The notes beneath the pieces are model-generated. The model was not told the DNA's origin, ran no database searches, and was given only the letters and a program-made list of their open reading frames with translations. A program made the translations under genes and the position numbers. Positions 1-11,402 of a stretch of DNA of 64,000 bases are shown here, piece after piece. Within the stretch, counting starts at the first letter, position 1. The number at the start of each line of letters is the position of its first letter. The stretch comes from Dermatemys mawii. Its lineage: Eukaryota; Chordata; Testudines; Dermatemydidae. The stretch is taken from positions 40,522,034 through 40,586,033 of the forward strand of contig ML677335.1 in NCBI GenBank assembly GCA_007922305.1. The letters run 5' to 3'.

Positions 1-108
1 CACTTCCACTGCATGCACCCGACGAAGTGGGTACTAGCCCACGAAAGTTTTGCTTCAATATTTTAGTTAGTCTTTCAGGTGCCACAGGACTCTGTCACTT
101 CGGCTTCT
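1..108 (+). repeat. Family A palindromic repeat, right half (Penelope-like, hammerhead-like hairpin)
   Basis: The window opens inside this repeat. The first bases match the central spacer and right arm of the palindrome at 14184-14321: the spacer CACTTCCACTGC, then a GTGGG/CCCAC hairpin followed by GAAAG, then TTTTAGTTAGTCTTT and GGTGCCACAGGACT. The hairpin reads CCGACGA, stem, CGAAAG, which resembles a hammerhead ribozyme core with one change from CUGANGA. The stem III part present at 14 kb (AGCTTATGCT) is degraded here to AGTTTTGCTT. The left half, if it existed, lies outside the window. Assignment to Penelope-like elements is inferred from the ribozyme-like hairpin and inverted arrangement. 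Confidence 0.6.
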
Positions 109-529
109 TTGACAGTGAGCTAATGTTCCAGAAAAGATGATTACTGTGCTGGATGGGATCCATCTATCAAATATGGAAAAGATCTTTGGACATTGTCTGG
201 CTAACCTGATAAGGAGAGCTTTAAACTAGGTCTTATGGGGGATGATGACAAAAATCTGGCCAATACACATCTTTGCTCAAGTAATGGAGACAAGGGAATG
301 GGGCTAAATTCTGGAGAAGGGACTAGAAACCAGCATTAAAGAGGCAAGAAGAAAAGCAATAGGGCAGTCTACAAAATATCTTCAATGCCTGTATGCCATT
401 GTACAGAGTATGGGGAACAAGCAGGATGAACTGGAAGTCACGGTATATGAATAAAATTATGACTTACTTGGCATTGTCAAGACTTGGGAAATCTACGATG
501 ATTGGAGAACCTGTATTAACAGATATAGC

Positions 530-1129
530 TTGTTCTGTAAGGACAGGTATAGGAAAAAAGGAAGTGGTTTTCTACTGTATGTTAAGAATGTATATACTTG
601 CTCCGAGGTTCAAGAAGAAGAGAGCGGCAGATCTACTGAGAGTCTCTGGGTGAGCATAAAACGGCAAAAGAATAGCAGCAATGTTATGGTGGGGGGATCT
701 ATTATAGACCACCAAATCAGGAAAAAGAGGAGGAAGGGTATGAGGCATTCTACAAGCAGGTAATAAGTTTAGCTAACAAACATGAGCAAGTATAATGGAG
801 GATTTTCACTTCCCTGAGATCTGTCAGAAGACTATTACAGCAAAGCATATGTTCTGCAAGTTTCTAGAATGTGTAGGGAAACAACCAGGCAGTAATCTAT
901 TTTTGATCTACTTTTGACCAACAGGGATGAATTAGTTGTGAACACAAAGGTGTTTGGGAATTTGGGAGAAAGTGATCACGATGTGATAGAATTCAAGATT
1001 GTAAGGAAAGGAGGGTATAAAAACAGCAAAACGAGGACACTAAACTTCAGAAAGGCAGATTTCAACCAACTTAGAAAAACAGTAGGCAGGATTTTATGGA
1101 AAGACCAATTAGGAAGACAAGGAGCCTAA
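530..1129 (+). pseudogene. CR1 ORF2 endonuclease remnant
   Basis: Two separate open stretches (530-763 and 914-1129, different frames) encode pieces of the apurinic-type endonuclease domain of CR1 ORF2. The first contains GFLLYVKNVYTCSEVQ and ESLWVSIK, matching the family core around the GG-LYVK and ESLWV segments. The second contains LTNRDELV and the catalytic-type motif GESDHDVIEF, equivalent to the conserved SDH of this nuclease fold, then KTRTLNFRKADFNQLR. Stops and frameshifts between and within the pieces show it is dead. Confidence 0.85.
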
Positions 1130-2064
1130 GGAGGCGGGCAGTTGCTAAAAAATGTAATAGTAGAGCATCAAGCTATTCTGATAAAAAGGAAAGATAAGAA
1201 GAGACAGAGGAGCCCAATGTGTCTGCACAAGTTGCTTTTTAGCCATCTAAAAACAAAAGGGGATATATACAGGAAATGGAAGCGGGGCTTGTAACCAAAG
1301 AAGCATACATGAGAATAGTGTGAGTATACAGGAACAAAATCAAGAAAGAATGACATATAACTGGCAAGGAACATTAGAGACAATAAGAAGGGGTTCTTCA
1401 AATATGTCAGACAACAAAATGATATAGGATGGTGTGTGTCCGTTGCTCAATGGAGAAGTTGATCTGGTAATGGAAGATGATAAGATGGCAGAGTTCCTCA
1501 ATGACTACTTTGCTCCAGTCTTCTCACAAAATAACATGACCAGACGACCAGCAAAGTTACCATAGACAATAAAGGGGAAGCGATGCAGATTGGGATAAGT
1601 AAATAACACAGATCAGAAATATTCTGATCAAGATGAATGAATTTAAATCAGTGGGCCCTGATGTTATTCACCCCATGGTGTTCAAAGAATTAACATAAGA
1701 AATCTTAGAACCACCGGCAATAATATTTGCGAACTCCCAGACATTAGGAGAGGTCCTGGAAGACCGGAGATGTGCTAATGTACTGACCATCTTTAAAAAG
1801 GGGAAAAGGAGTGGGTCAGTCAACTATAGACTAGTCAGCCTGACCTTGATACCTGGGAAACTACTAGAACAATTCCATTTGTGAATACCTGGTGAATTTA
1901 CTAACAAAAAATCATGCCAAACCAGATTAATCTCCTTCTTTGACAGGGTAACTGATATGGGTAACTGATATGGGCTGGATGAATGGACCATAAGGCAGAT
2001 AGAAAGCTGGATAGATCACTGGGCTCAACGGTTAGTGATCAATGGCTCCATGTCTAGTTAGCAG

Positions 2065-2592
2065 ATGGTATCAAGTGGAGTGCCCCAAGGGTCGGTCCTG
2101 GGGCCGGTTCTGTTCAATATTTTCATTAATAGTCTGGAGGATGATGTGGACTGCACCGTCAGCAAGTTTTCAGATGATGCTAAACTAGGAGGAGTGGTAA
2201 ATACATTGGAGGGTAGGGATAGGATATGGAGAGACCTACACAAATTAGAGGACTGGGCCAAAAGAAATCTGATGAGGTTCAACAAGGACAAGTGCAGAGC
2301 CCTGCACTTAGGACGGAAGAATCCCATGCACTGCTACAGACAAGGGATCAAATGGCTAGGTAGCAGTTCTGCAGAAAAGGACATAGTGGTTACAGTGGAT
2401 GAGAAGCTGGATATGAGTCAACAGTGTGCCCTTTTTGCCAAGATGGCTAACAGCATTTTGGATTGTATAAGTAGGGAAATTTCCAGCAGATCAAGGGAAG
2501 TGATCATTCCCCTCTATTCGGCATTGAGGCCTCATCTGGAGTACTGTGTCCAGTTTTGGGTCCCACACTACAAGGAGGATGTGGAAAAATAA
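2065..2592 (+). pseudogene. CR1 reverse transcriptase remnant (palm and thumb)
   Basis: A 175-residue open stretch from the RT domain of the 5'-truncated CR1. It starts in the [19 protein letters not shown] motif (RT motif B/4) and continues to KFSDDAKLGG, the degenerate form of the catalytic FADD box: the second metal-binding aspartate pair is present as S-D-D, with alanine-to-serine and threonine-to-alanine changes. It then runs through [13 protein letters not shown] and HLEYCVQFW, characteristic of the CR1 connection region. It ends at a stop at 2590 where the intact family continues. The start at 2065 is only the first ATG and not a biological start. Confidence 0.9.
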
Positions 2593-2708
2593 GAGAGTCC
2601 AGCAGAAGGCAACAAAAATGATTAAGGGGCTGGATCACATGAGTTACGAGGAGAGGCTGAAAGAACTGGGATTGTTTAGTCTGCAGAAGTGAAGAATGAG
2701 GGGGGGAT

Positions 2709-2942
2709 TTGATAGCTGCTTTCAACTACCTGAAAGGGGGTTCCAAAGAGGATGGATCTAGACTGTTCTCAGTAGCAGCAGATGACAGAACAAAGAGCAA
2801 TAGTCTCAAGTTTCAGAGCGGGAGGTTTAGGTTGGATATTAGGAAAATCTTTTTCACTAGGAGGGTGGTGAAGCATCTGAATGGGTTACCTAGGGAGGTG
2901 GTGGAATCTCCTTCCTCAGCGGTTTTTAAAGTCGGGGCTTGA
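2709..2942 (+). pseudogene. CR1 ORF2 C-terminal remnant
   Basis: The last part of CR1 ORF2, separated from the RT piece by a stop and a frameshift. It encodes [20 protein letters not shown] and [20 protein letters not shown], the invariant C-terminal block of CR1 elements, and ends with VFKVGA just before the 3' UTR. The normal ending (VFKxRLDKALAG) is lost to a frameshift at about 2935. Confidence 0.88.
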
Positions 2943-3056
2943 CAAAGCCCTGGCTGGGATTATTTAGCTGGGGATTGGTCCTGCTTTGAGCAAGGGGTCA
3001 TACTAGATGACCTCCTGAGGTCCCTTCCAACCTTAATAGTCTATTATTCTATGAAC

Positions 3057-4435
3057 CTGGTTAATTCTCCCCCACTGTATGTCACTTAGGGAGAAGGACT
3101 GGCTAGTTTTTGATGGGCATGCAGATGCACAGTGTCAGTTTCTGGCCACTGTAAACTGGAGTAGGTCATCTTGCACAAAGTTAATTCTTGCTCCTGTCCT
3201 ACAGGAAATCATCTCCTCTGCTCCCTTTTGCCTTCCTGATGCAACCGATGATGTGCTGGTGCTGTTCCCAACCTTTTCCTTAAACAAAGAAGCAGTACAG
3301 GAGAGGCAGTTCACATCAGGGAGAACTGACATAGCCCTAGCAAGTGGAGGAAGTTGGGGAAAACAAGGGGATGATGCCACAGCCAAAAAGGAAGCAAGGG
3401 GTGTCTAAAGCCTTGGTCCACAGTGAAAAGGGGGCATTCAGGATGTTAGTGGAAGGTTCTTATTTTTTTAAGGGAGAGGAAAGAGCTGGGAGAAAGGCTG
3501 GGATCCAATTTGGTGGGAGAGAGAAGATGAAGTTGGGTAAACTTGTCTTCAGCTACTGCACATTAACATTAGAAGTGAATATATTTGGCTTAGTGCTCTA
3601 AGGTTTTGGTTTTGAAGGTTTAGATCAGAAACAGAAGCAGCCTCTTCCTAATGGTAGCCTGAAGCACAAATACATCTGCCATACCACTTGCAAAAGTTTT
3701 CCTATTTTGTTACCCTCTGTTTAGGAAGCAATCATAGCACATATTTCATATAAAAGAACCGCCAAAATGAGAAGCCATTAAATTTTGGATGATTAGATTC
3801 AGATCTCAGTACCTAAATCAATCCCTAAAATTTAAGTTGCAGCTCAGATTTAAATGAAGAAACAAACAGTTCCCATTTTCCAGCTCCACTTTGGTTATAG
3901 CCAAAATCTCATGAGATTAGCTGCTTCTGTGATAGTTCAGCCCAAGATTCTGGAAATTTTGTGGGAAAAGGTGACTTCATGAGATTTTCATCAATTAAGA
4001 GAGGGGAAATATCCAGTAGTTTGGGCTGAAATGTCATTAAGACAGTTATGGGATTTTGAAATCAAATTCAAACTCTTATTCAGCTTCAAATCTCAAACCT
4101 TATGTTAAAATTTTATTCCAGTGCCATTCATCTCTATATGCAAAATTCAGTGCAAATTTCCACTCCATTTCTTGTATAGAAAATCCCTGTCTGCAAGCCA
4201 CTGAAGTACTACAACATGTCACTGCAAAAGATCCTGGCATTTTGAGCCCACAAGTGTCCATATAAACTTCCAGTTGGTTTATAGTTGAATGCTTACACTT
4301 AGATAATAATTGGAAATCATGAATTTTCAACTCCTTGTACGCTAAAATGTATAATTCCAAGGCTGCAGAGATAAGAGGGATGCGTGACAATAAGTATAAA
4401 ATTTCTTGGATCATGATTATTAGCAGTAACCGTAA
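3057..4435. other. No recognised feature
   Basis: Anonymous sequence downstream of the CR1. Short open stretches (such as 3079-3408 on plus) have no recognisable domain, no conserved-looking composition and no splice context. Nothing here can be supported as a gene. Confidence 0.6.
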
Positions 4436-4510
4436 ATATTTATATTATGCCACAATACAGAACGGGATCCACTGTGCTGGGGGCTGTACAAAGATCTGAG
4501 ACAATTCGTC
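4436..4510 (+). repeat. Possible MIR-like or related sauropsid repeat fragment
   Basis: The stretch with GGATCCACTGTGCTGG and GGGCTGTACAAAGA matches the common sauropsid block in which a short interspersed repeat ends with a capital 'cactgtgctaggcgctgtacaaa' theme. It is short and diverged, so family assignment is weak. Confidence 0.35.
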
Positions 4511-4989
4511 ATGGAAGGTATATAATCTGAAGACTACTAATGGTTTTGCAGCCTTCCTATCCATAGCAAGTAGCTAATAATTCGCAATGATAAAAAATTA
4601 GTCACAAAAGGACAGTAATATTTTATAATAAACTGAATTGTCTTGTAAAATTAAAACTAAAAATGTTGTAGCTGGATTGAAATAAGATATCTAGGAATTT
4701 TATTGTTCTCCTTGTACATTAAAAATCTGGTTTAATAGTTCCTGCACTTATTGATGGAACCTAGTATGTTCAAAATATTGGATAGTTTAAAGCCATTATT
4801 TCCTTTAATGTCCCAGATTGGTTGGCTACCAATGCTTTATATGGATTATTAATATATCTCCTGTTGGCATTTTGCCTTTCACCATTTGTCTTTGAGACCT
4901 TACTCCAAATTCAAACTTTGCTGGATTTCAGCAACTTAGAAGTTTCAAATAGCATTAGCCCTTATTTCATATATAGGCCCTGCTTGAGT

Positions 4990-5096
4990 GAATCCTTCAA
5001 GCACAAGCTTAAATCCGTTCATATTTGCCAAAAGATTTTAAGCCCATGTTTAAAATTAAGTGCAAGCTTAAGTACTTTGCTGAACTAGGGCCTTAG
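4990..5096 (+). repeat. Sauropsid interspersed repeat, 'CTTAAGTACTTTGCTGAACT' type (copy 1)
   Basis: Alternating CTTAA-rich half-palindromes (AAGTGCAAGCTTAAG) end with ACTTTGCTGAACTAGGGCC, a recurrent ending that recurs at 31862-31920 (same strand) and, inverted, at 23403-23470. I recognise this as a widespread old sauropsid repeat but cannot name its class. Confidence 0.45.
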
Positions 5097-6554
5097 TCCT
5101 TATGGTAGTTTTATCTTGCTGTTTAAGTACAATAAATCTTTACAGCAACTGAAAGGGGGTATGGACCTCACACTTATATTTTGATTGGTAGGCCTAGGTT
5201 AGCTGGGAGGATCACTTGCCATCTTTCAATTTGTGAAGATTTGCACTGGTGTTTTTATCTTGATGTTCATTATTATGCACATGAGCTCAAACGATTCAAC
5301 ACATTTGAAAGGCTTCATTGTATATAAACTACTGGATTAAAAAAAGGAACCGAGATTTTACATACCTTATGGTGCCTGGATTCCTCCCAGTTACTATTGT
5401 GGGCCAGAGATAAGGTTGTTACTGGTATATAGTATGCCATTTTTCGTTTTTTTTAAAATAACTTACAAATGAGGAATTGGAATCTTTAGAATTGGAATCA
5501 GATCTGACTGCAGAATCAGGAACTTGATAGGTAACTCTTCCTTAAACTTACACTTAACATACTTTTTGGTTTGATTTGTTATTAGGCTTTCTAGATAATT
5601 AAAAAGGTTGATGGCACTCAGCAAGAGTAGATATTTATTTTCCATGTAAATAAATTTCAATGACGACACTAAATAGCACATTTGGGTTAACCTATATTAC
5701 CTAAATAAATCACAAAATCTGTTTTCATTCCTTTTTTTCCCAATGAAGTTATTCTGTGAAAACACCAAAGTTAATGATGACTTTATTGTAGACATTTGAT
5801 AAAGCATTTCCACTATTGCATTAGCTGCCCTCTTCATAACAACATTCACACAAAATGCTTATCTTCAAAATACTTTATCTTCAAACCATACACACTGGAC
5901 TATACGAAAGGAAGTTCTATAAAATATTGTTACAGTATTTTTCTGTTCAGTTTTCATCAAGTCGTCAGCACTTTAAGATACTAACATAGTTCAGAGGTGA
6001 AATTACTATCCTAAATAACATTTCCATGTTGAAACAGAGAGGCAGCAACATTCCTTCCAAATGTGCAATAAGAAGACAGAGTCACACCATTACCTGAGGA
6101 TGAAAGAACTCTTAGAATTTCAAAGGCTGATGCCAAGAAGCCTTGCCAGATTCACTCCACAAAAATGTTTGATGAATTACTATGGCGAGCATCAACTTTG
6201 CAGATAAATGACTAAAAGTATACTAGTTTATGTCTCGGTGGAGGAGAATAATTTTCCCTTTTGTTTTGAAACCTGAAACATGAAGAATGTTATTGACTAT
6301 TCTACCTTTCACTGAGCTAACAACAGTTTACTAAAAATCTGTAGCTTTCTAAATTTCCTTTCAGTATGAGTCCATAAATTTAGACAGAAAGAGACAGGAT
6401 CTCCACAAAAGTTCTTATGCAATAGCACGGCAAACAATTGATTTGTAAATTGTCTGTGTCTCTACAGTAGGTGGAAATTATTGCCATGTAATGCAAAATG
6501 CACAGACAACTCATAAATCAACTGGATGAAAACTTCAGCCATGGAAAGAAGGAA
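5097..6554. other. No recognised feature
   Basis: AT-rich single-copy-looking sequence. Only short open stretches, none protein-like. Confidence 0.6.
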
Positions 6555-6832
6555 GATCTTGTAGGTAAGGCACAGAACAGGGACTCAGGAGATGGAAGTT
6601 CAATTCCTGACTCTGCCACAGACTTCTTTTGTGACCTTGAGCAAGTCCTTAATTGCTCTGTGCCTCAGTTCCCCAACTGCAATGGGAATAATCTCTCTTC
6701 CTTTTTCCCACCCTTCGTCTGTGTTGTTTTATACAGTACAATATTCAGGGCAAGGACTGTCTCTTACTCTAGGCTTGTACAGTGCCTAACCCAATGCAGC
6801 CTGAAAGTAGCTGCAATACAAATAAATAAAGA
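6555..6832 (+). mobile_element. MIR (CORE-SINE), nearly complete
   Basis: A tRNA-derived MIR in sense orientation. It shows the degenerate box B region (GAAGTTCAATTCCTGACTC), the conserved core CTCTGCCACAGACTT, TGTGACCTTGAGCAAGTC, and CTCTGTGCCTCAGTTCCC, followed by AATGGGAATAAT. The 3' part carries the sauropsid tail GGGCAAGGACTGTCTCTTAC and TGTACAGTGCCTAACCCAAT, ending in an AATAAATAAA-rich tail near 6830. Old and diverged but unmistakable. Confidence 0.9.
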
Positions 6833-6835
6833 ATG

Positions 6836-9600
6836 GCAATAAGTAGCCTGAAAATAGATAAAACATGTATAATATTTTAAAAATCAATTCTTTGGTAAGT
6901 TTTATCAAAGCATATCTTCAAGATAAAGCTGGAGTTCTAAATAAGGCCACACAAGATTGTTCTTTGTGTAGAACTCTAAAAAAGCAGTCTCTTTTTTTGG
7001 GGGGGCACTTGGGAATTTGGGAAAAGTTAACCATCACTTTGTTACCCATGGTGCCTACATGCAATAATGTATGACCCTAAGGGGGAAAAAAGACAACAGA
7101 AGGGAAACATTTTTCTTTCTAACTGACATGTTGAAACGACAGGTTAAGAGAGAGCTTTCAGGATTGCTACAGGAATTGGCCAGCAGTCACTAGAGTTCAT
7201 TTCTTGCTTCCAAAGTGATTGAAGATGATTTCTTATTGAATAAAACTGAAACAATTATTACTGCTTAGAAAAGGTTTCAATATTGCAATATCAGCTATCA
7301 AAGAGACAGGAGCAATTTATGATTGAGGGTAATCTGAATGTGAAGTATTGCTCCAAATACAGTTTTTAATGACTTTGCTCCCCATCCTCCAATCTCCTAA
7401 ATATCTTCTGGAACTCTGACTGCCTCAAAACAAATAAAATCTTGTGTACAAGCAATTATTTTGGCAAAAAGCACAAAGGCTTATCACATTTCTTTACTGG
7501 CACAAAATCTAAGAAAAGCCTCAAGGTGCAAATGATCTGCAGTCTATTTAACATCATGGTTATTTATTTTTATGGGTGATCATTATTACTCCTTATCCTA
7601 AATTATAGGTACATTCCTAGCTCCATTTTCCAGTGTTCTGCAAGCTCAGTAATAGTGTGGGTTTTTTTTTAAGATTTCCAAGTCATCCTCAATACCTTGT
7701 CAATCAAAAATGCAACGTAACATCTACTAGTCATTATAGTGATCAGAGACAGCAAACTGCGGGGCACCACAGTCTGGACCTCTGATAAGGGCCTTTGCTC
7801 AAGACTGGGATAAATGCCATAGTTTGGGTAGCATTTGTTATAAAAATATGTTTTGCCATATCTTAGACAACATCTTTGTATGCAAACTGATACGCACTGA
7901 ATTAGTGTTTAAATACCACAGTTCCTATTTTATAATGGATTATGTACTGAACTAGTTCTGTCAAGTTTAGAATGGTATGACATAATTTTGAGTAAATCTA
8001 AGCCCATGCACCTTTTTTCATGGCAACAGCAGTACAAGTATGCCCATTTCTCCTATCACAGAAAATTTCCATGAATATTTTGATAAACAGATGTTATGCT
8101 ATAGTAGTTTAGAGTCATAATAGCACGAGCTTCAGGAAAGAAATGGCACGGCATCAGAAGTGACTACACTATTTTTGCGAACTCAGAAGTATGCTGTGGA
8201 TCATTTCAATCTGGGGGTTTACTGGACAAAAAACCCCCTTGTGCTTCAATGAAAAAGCCCTCGTGTTGATCATTATCTGCCCACTATTGCTGAGGTGGGC
8301 TGCCTCTCCCTCTCCCTGAAACATCTTAAGGAGCACAATGGGTTTGAAATGTTTAACTGATCGGTATGCTCCTCCCCTGGAAAATGTATTTTGTAATTAT
8401 TCAAAAATGAAAGGTGACAGTCTTAGGAAAGGGGGCCCCTTTATTTTTTAAAAAAGAATATATATACTGTGGAGGAACCACATGTTTAGGGAGAAGTTAC
8501 TTATGAAAAGGAAAATGAAATATCAATAGAAAATGTGATAATCATTATAGCTGGGATTTTAAAAGCAGTCTATGGAGAGTAAGACATAACTCCCTTAGGC
8601 TCCTTTGAAAAATTGCAGCCTATATGATGTACACACAGAGAAGTTAGCTAAACACACACACATTCTTGTGGGAAGGTTGCAGTGTAACATAACTTTATTT
8701 CCTAGAATTCAGAACCCTAAACAGACAACTCAAAACAGAGGGGGACAAAGAAGGCTGTTCCCCAAAGCAGAGAGCAACAACTCAGCGCACCTTGCTCTAT
8801 GATGATCGCTGAGAACACAGATTACATGCTTGCCTACATAGCATGATAGCCGTGAGGGTCTGCATGGACTAGAACCTGAGTCTGAGGGGTGCAGGATGGC
8901 CGACACACTGCTGTGCTGCTACCCAGAAACCATGATAGGGTTGTGTGCATTATCATATAGACCCCATGGAGACAACCACCACAGAAAGTGCCACCTCAGA
9001 AAGCAGGACTGATAGCTTCCCTCATGGCCCCTAATTGGTTCAGGTCCCCTATTTAAGCTCAGAAAGAGTTCCAGGAAGTGTCAATGAAACAAGAGAGACT
9101 CCTTCAACAACTGTATGACCCATCTGCCTCTCAGCTTGCTCTTGTACTCCTGACCCTGGCTCAAACTCCTAGTTACTGATTCCATTTATGACTCTCAGTG
9201 TTGCTCCTAGCTTCTCATCCTCCTAGAGATGACCTCCCAAAGCCCAGTTGTGACACATTAAGCTAGAAAGGGATAGCTTGCAATTTTATCCATTTTGTAT
9301 ACACCACACATTCAAGGTCTCCTGGCACTTCTCACAAGAATAAAGGGGTTCTCTCCTGAGTTCTCAGACAAAGCTGAGCTTGGTTAATTTCAGTCTGTCT
9401 AAATTGCATCTGTGATTTCTATTATTTATTTTTACACCTTGTGCAGATTTACTTCTCCAAAGGAAAGACCTCAAATTGGCAGTTGAGATTGGGAGTTGGC
9501 ATGGAGCCCAGCTGAGACATTCATTTGATCATGTGATAAAATGAGACTTGAAATACTTGAAATACACACACCACCTCTGGGAGCTAGGAGAAGGCAACTC
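6836..9600. other. Mostly unrecognised; possible old LTR-like stretch at about 8780-9250
   Basis: No gene seen. Around 9020-9070 a phrase with CCCTAATTGGTTCAGG and CCCCTATTTAAGCTCAG resembles the promoter region of some turtle LTRs, and the surrounding 450 bp is more GC-balanced than its neighbours. I could not define ends or internal retroviral sequence, so I do not call an element. A small inverted repeat (GGGGGTTT / AAACCCCC) lies at 8215-8239. Confidence 0.3.
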
Positions 9601-9605
9601 CTATG

Positions 9606-9793
9606 GGTACGTCTATACTACCCACTGGATCGGGGATAGTATTCGATGTATTGGGGATCGATTTATTGCGCCTTATCTAGACGTGATAAATCAATCCCTG
9701 AATGCACTTCTCATTGACTCCGGAACTATTCGCATAGCTGAGGTTGTATTTTAGGTCAAACCGCCCCCGCCCCCACCCCCGCCCCCCTCCGCC
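9606..9793 (+). mobile_element. Non-autonomous DNA-element repeat, shorter copy
   Basis: Starts GTACGTCTATACTACCCACT and ends CCAGTGTAGCCC, so the termini are short inverted repeats (GTCTAYACTA / AGTGTAG). The middle contains GGGGATCGATTTATTG and its inverted partner GATAAATCAATCCC, then GCATAGCTGAGGTTG and a C-rich tract. A longer copy with the same order of blocks lies at 28787-29053. I recognise this as a common turtle repeat. The class is probably a DNA transposon derivative, but I see no confident target duplication. Confidence 0.6.
9761..9793 (-). other. Potential G-quadruplex / i-motif tract
   Basis: The plus strand has consecutive runs of five or six C separated by single bases (CCCCCGCCCCCACCCCCGCC and onward), giving at least four G5 runs with one-base loops on the minus strand. 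That satisfies the usual G-quadruplex pattern. It lies at the 3' end of the 9.6-kb DNA-element copy; the sister copy at 29 kb has only a short C-tract. Confidence 0.6.
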
Positions 9794-9965
9794 AGTGTAG
9801 CCCAATCCTTACTTTCATGTGAAACTCATGAGGTTTTAAATGGCTCTGCAGAGAGATTTCACTTTTCGTAACAGTGAATACAATATATGTTCATTATTAT
9901 CTAAGAAATGTATGTTTTTGAAATGGACATTTTAATCACTTAAATAAAGCGATAAAGGAAGGATA

Positions 9966-10240
9966 ATTGTGTGATTAAGGCCACAGGTCTGAGACTCTGG
10001 AGATTTGGATTCAATTACCTGCTGTGCCACAGACTTTCTGTGTGGCCCTTGGGCAATTCACTTTAATCTGTCTGTGCTTCAGTTTCCCTTATGTAAAATG
10101 AAAATAACGGTGTTTCCTTTCTCTGACATATTGTTTAATTTGTCTATTATGACTGTAAGCACTATAGGCAAGAAATATCTCTGTATAGACAGCACCTAGC
10201 ACAACAGGACCTGTAAGAGCTACTACTGCTACTAAAGAGA
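9966..10240 (+). mobile_element. MIR (CORE-SINE)
   Basis: Sense MIR with GTGTGATTAAGGCCACAGG at the 5' end, then TTTGGATTCAATTACCTGC (box B region), TGTGCCACAGACTTTCTGTG, CCTTGGGCAATTCACTTTAA and GTGCTTCAGTTTCCCTTATG, followed by AAAATGAAAATAA. The 3' end has GCACCTAGCACAACAGGACC, the sauropsid MIR tail. Diverged, no function expected. Confidence 0.88.
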
Positions 10241-11269
10241 TCCAGACCAAAAAGTAAAAACTATTTTCCTTCAGAATGTGATAATATAAAGCCCTCAAGT
10301 ATTGTGTTGTGAAATCATATCGCTCTCTTTATTGACCTCTGCATCACAGTGGTTGCAAACAACCACCACCACCCCCGCCCTCAGTGTTTACCAGTGGAAA
10401 CCACACAGTGGTCAATGGGACACTATAGTAGTCTCGACACTTCAGAAGAGAAATAATGGTGGTCACTACTGACATTTTAATGGGGATCACTGTATCACTG
10501 ACATAATGTTATGAACTAAAACAAATCAAAATGTGACAAACTCTACAGTAACTCCAGTAGTGAGGAGCGTTATAAACTTTTGGAGTTTGCTTGTTCCTTG
10601 TTATTTGCACACTTATGCTAGAACATTGTGGCTGTGAAACAAGAAAGGAAACATTGAGATGAGGCTCTGACAATGCTAATGTAACCAAGTTCTCCCTGGA
10701 TGTTGCCAGGGTCCAGGAAGCATAAGATGTATAACTGTACCTCAGGTACTGAGATAGATTTTGCTAGACACAGTGTGGTAAAGTAAGGACAGGAAAAGAG
10801 CCTCATCCCAAGAACAGGATTACCAAGTCTTTCTCCACCAGATACAAAAACTGGAACCGGCAGGTGCCAGATCCTTTGTTAATTGTGCCCCAAGGCTCCA
10901 AACCTCCCTGCCTTATGACATTAGACCAAGCTCCCTTCTTTCCATGTATTCAAAATTCGCATTGCCTCAAGCTTTTTGACTGGTTTAAACAAGCTCTGCA
11001 GATTATTGCCCTATAAGGGCCTGGAGACACTCTGCTTAAAAGATACTTTATAAATGCAGATTTCTTCATTAATCGGAATCTCCTTGCTTTTTACATCATA
11101 GCAATGGAAGCTCCTTTAGCCTTTTTTGTTTGTGTTTGTTTATTTTGCACACTAACACAACAGAATACATAAGAGAAAAACAGATTTTTTAAAAAAAATT
11201 CACCAATTTGGGCACTTATGTGTCATGTCACAGACAAAATAAAACCTAGGGGGAGACTTTGGAGTGATT
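10241..11269. other. No recognised feature
   Basis: AT-rich sequence with a short CCACC-rich tract near 10360-10382. No gene or repeat I can support. Confidence 0.55.
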
Positions 11270-11402
11270 ACAAACCTTTCTAAATTATTTAAAGCATCCC
11301 CAAATTTAGCTAGTGCAGCCCTCTTCTTCCCTAAATCATGAAAGAAATCTGTGGAATTGAACCCACAGTTCTGTGCCTTAATCACAAGACCATTCTTCAT
11401 CT
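11270..11402 (-). mobile_element. MIR (CORE-SINE) 5' part, antisense
   Basis: Read on the minus strand it starts GTCTTGTGATTAAGGCACAG, continues GTGGGTTCAATTCCACAG and TTTCATGATTTAGGG. This matches the tRNA-derived head and the start of the MIR core. The rest of the core is not recognisable. Confidence 0.65.

Larger units (their letters stand above)
116..3056 (+). mobile_element. CR1 LINE, 5'-truncated, decayed, sauropsid/chelonian type
   Basis: A nearly 3-kb CR1 retrotransposon in sense orientation. It begins in the end of the ORF1-side region (GGAGAGCTTTAAACTAGG), runs through endonuclease and reverse transcriptase remnants and ends with the typical CR1 3' UTR (GATGACCTCCTGAGGTCCC) and the short terminal repeat ATTCTATGA near 3055, without a poly(A) tail. 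The reading frame is broken by many stops and frameshifts. Near 1945-1975 the element jumps from sequence just after RT motif 2 to the GLDEWT-like segment: the part that should encode motif A, with the first catalytic aspartate, is missing. A short tandem duplication (GGTAACTGATAT) marks the deletion point. The element cannot be mobile. Confidence 0.92.

Noticed and set aside
3079..3408. 109-codon open stretch just after the CR1
   Set aside because: It begins outside the CR1 3' end, has no recognisable domain, and the opposite strand is equally open.
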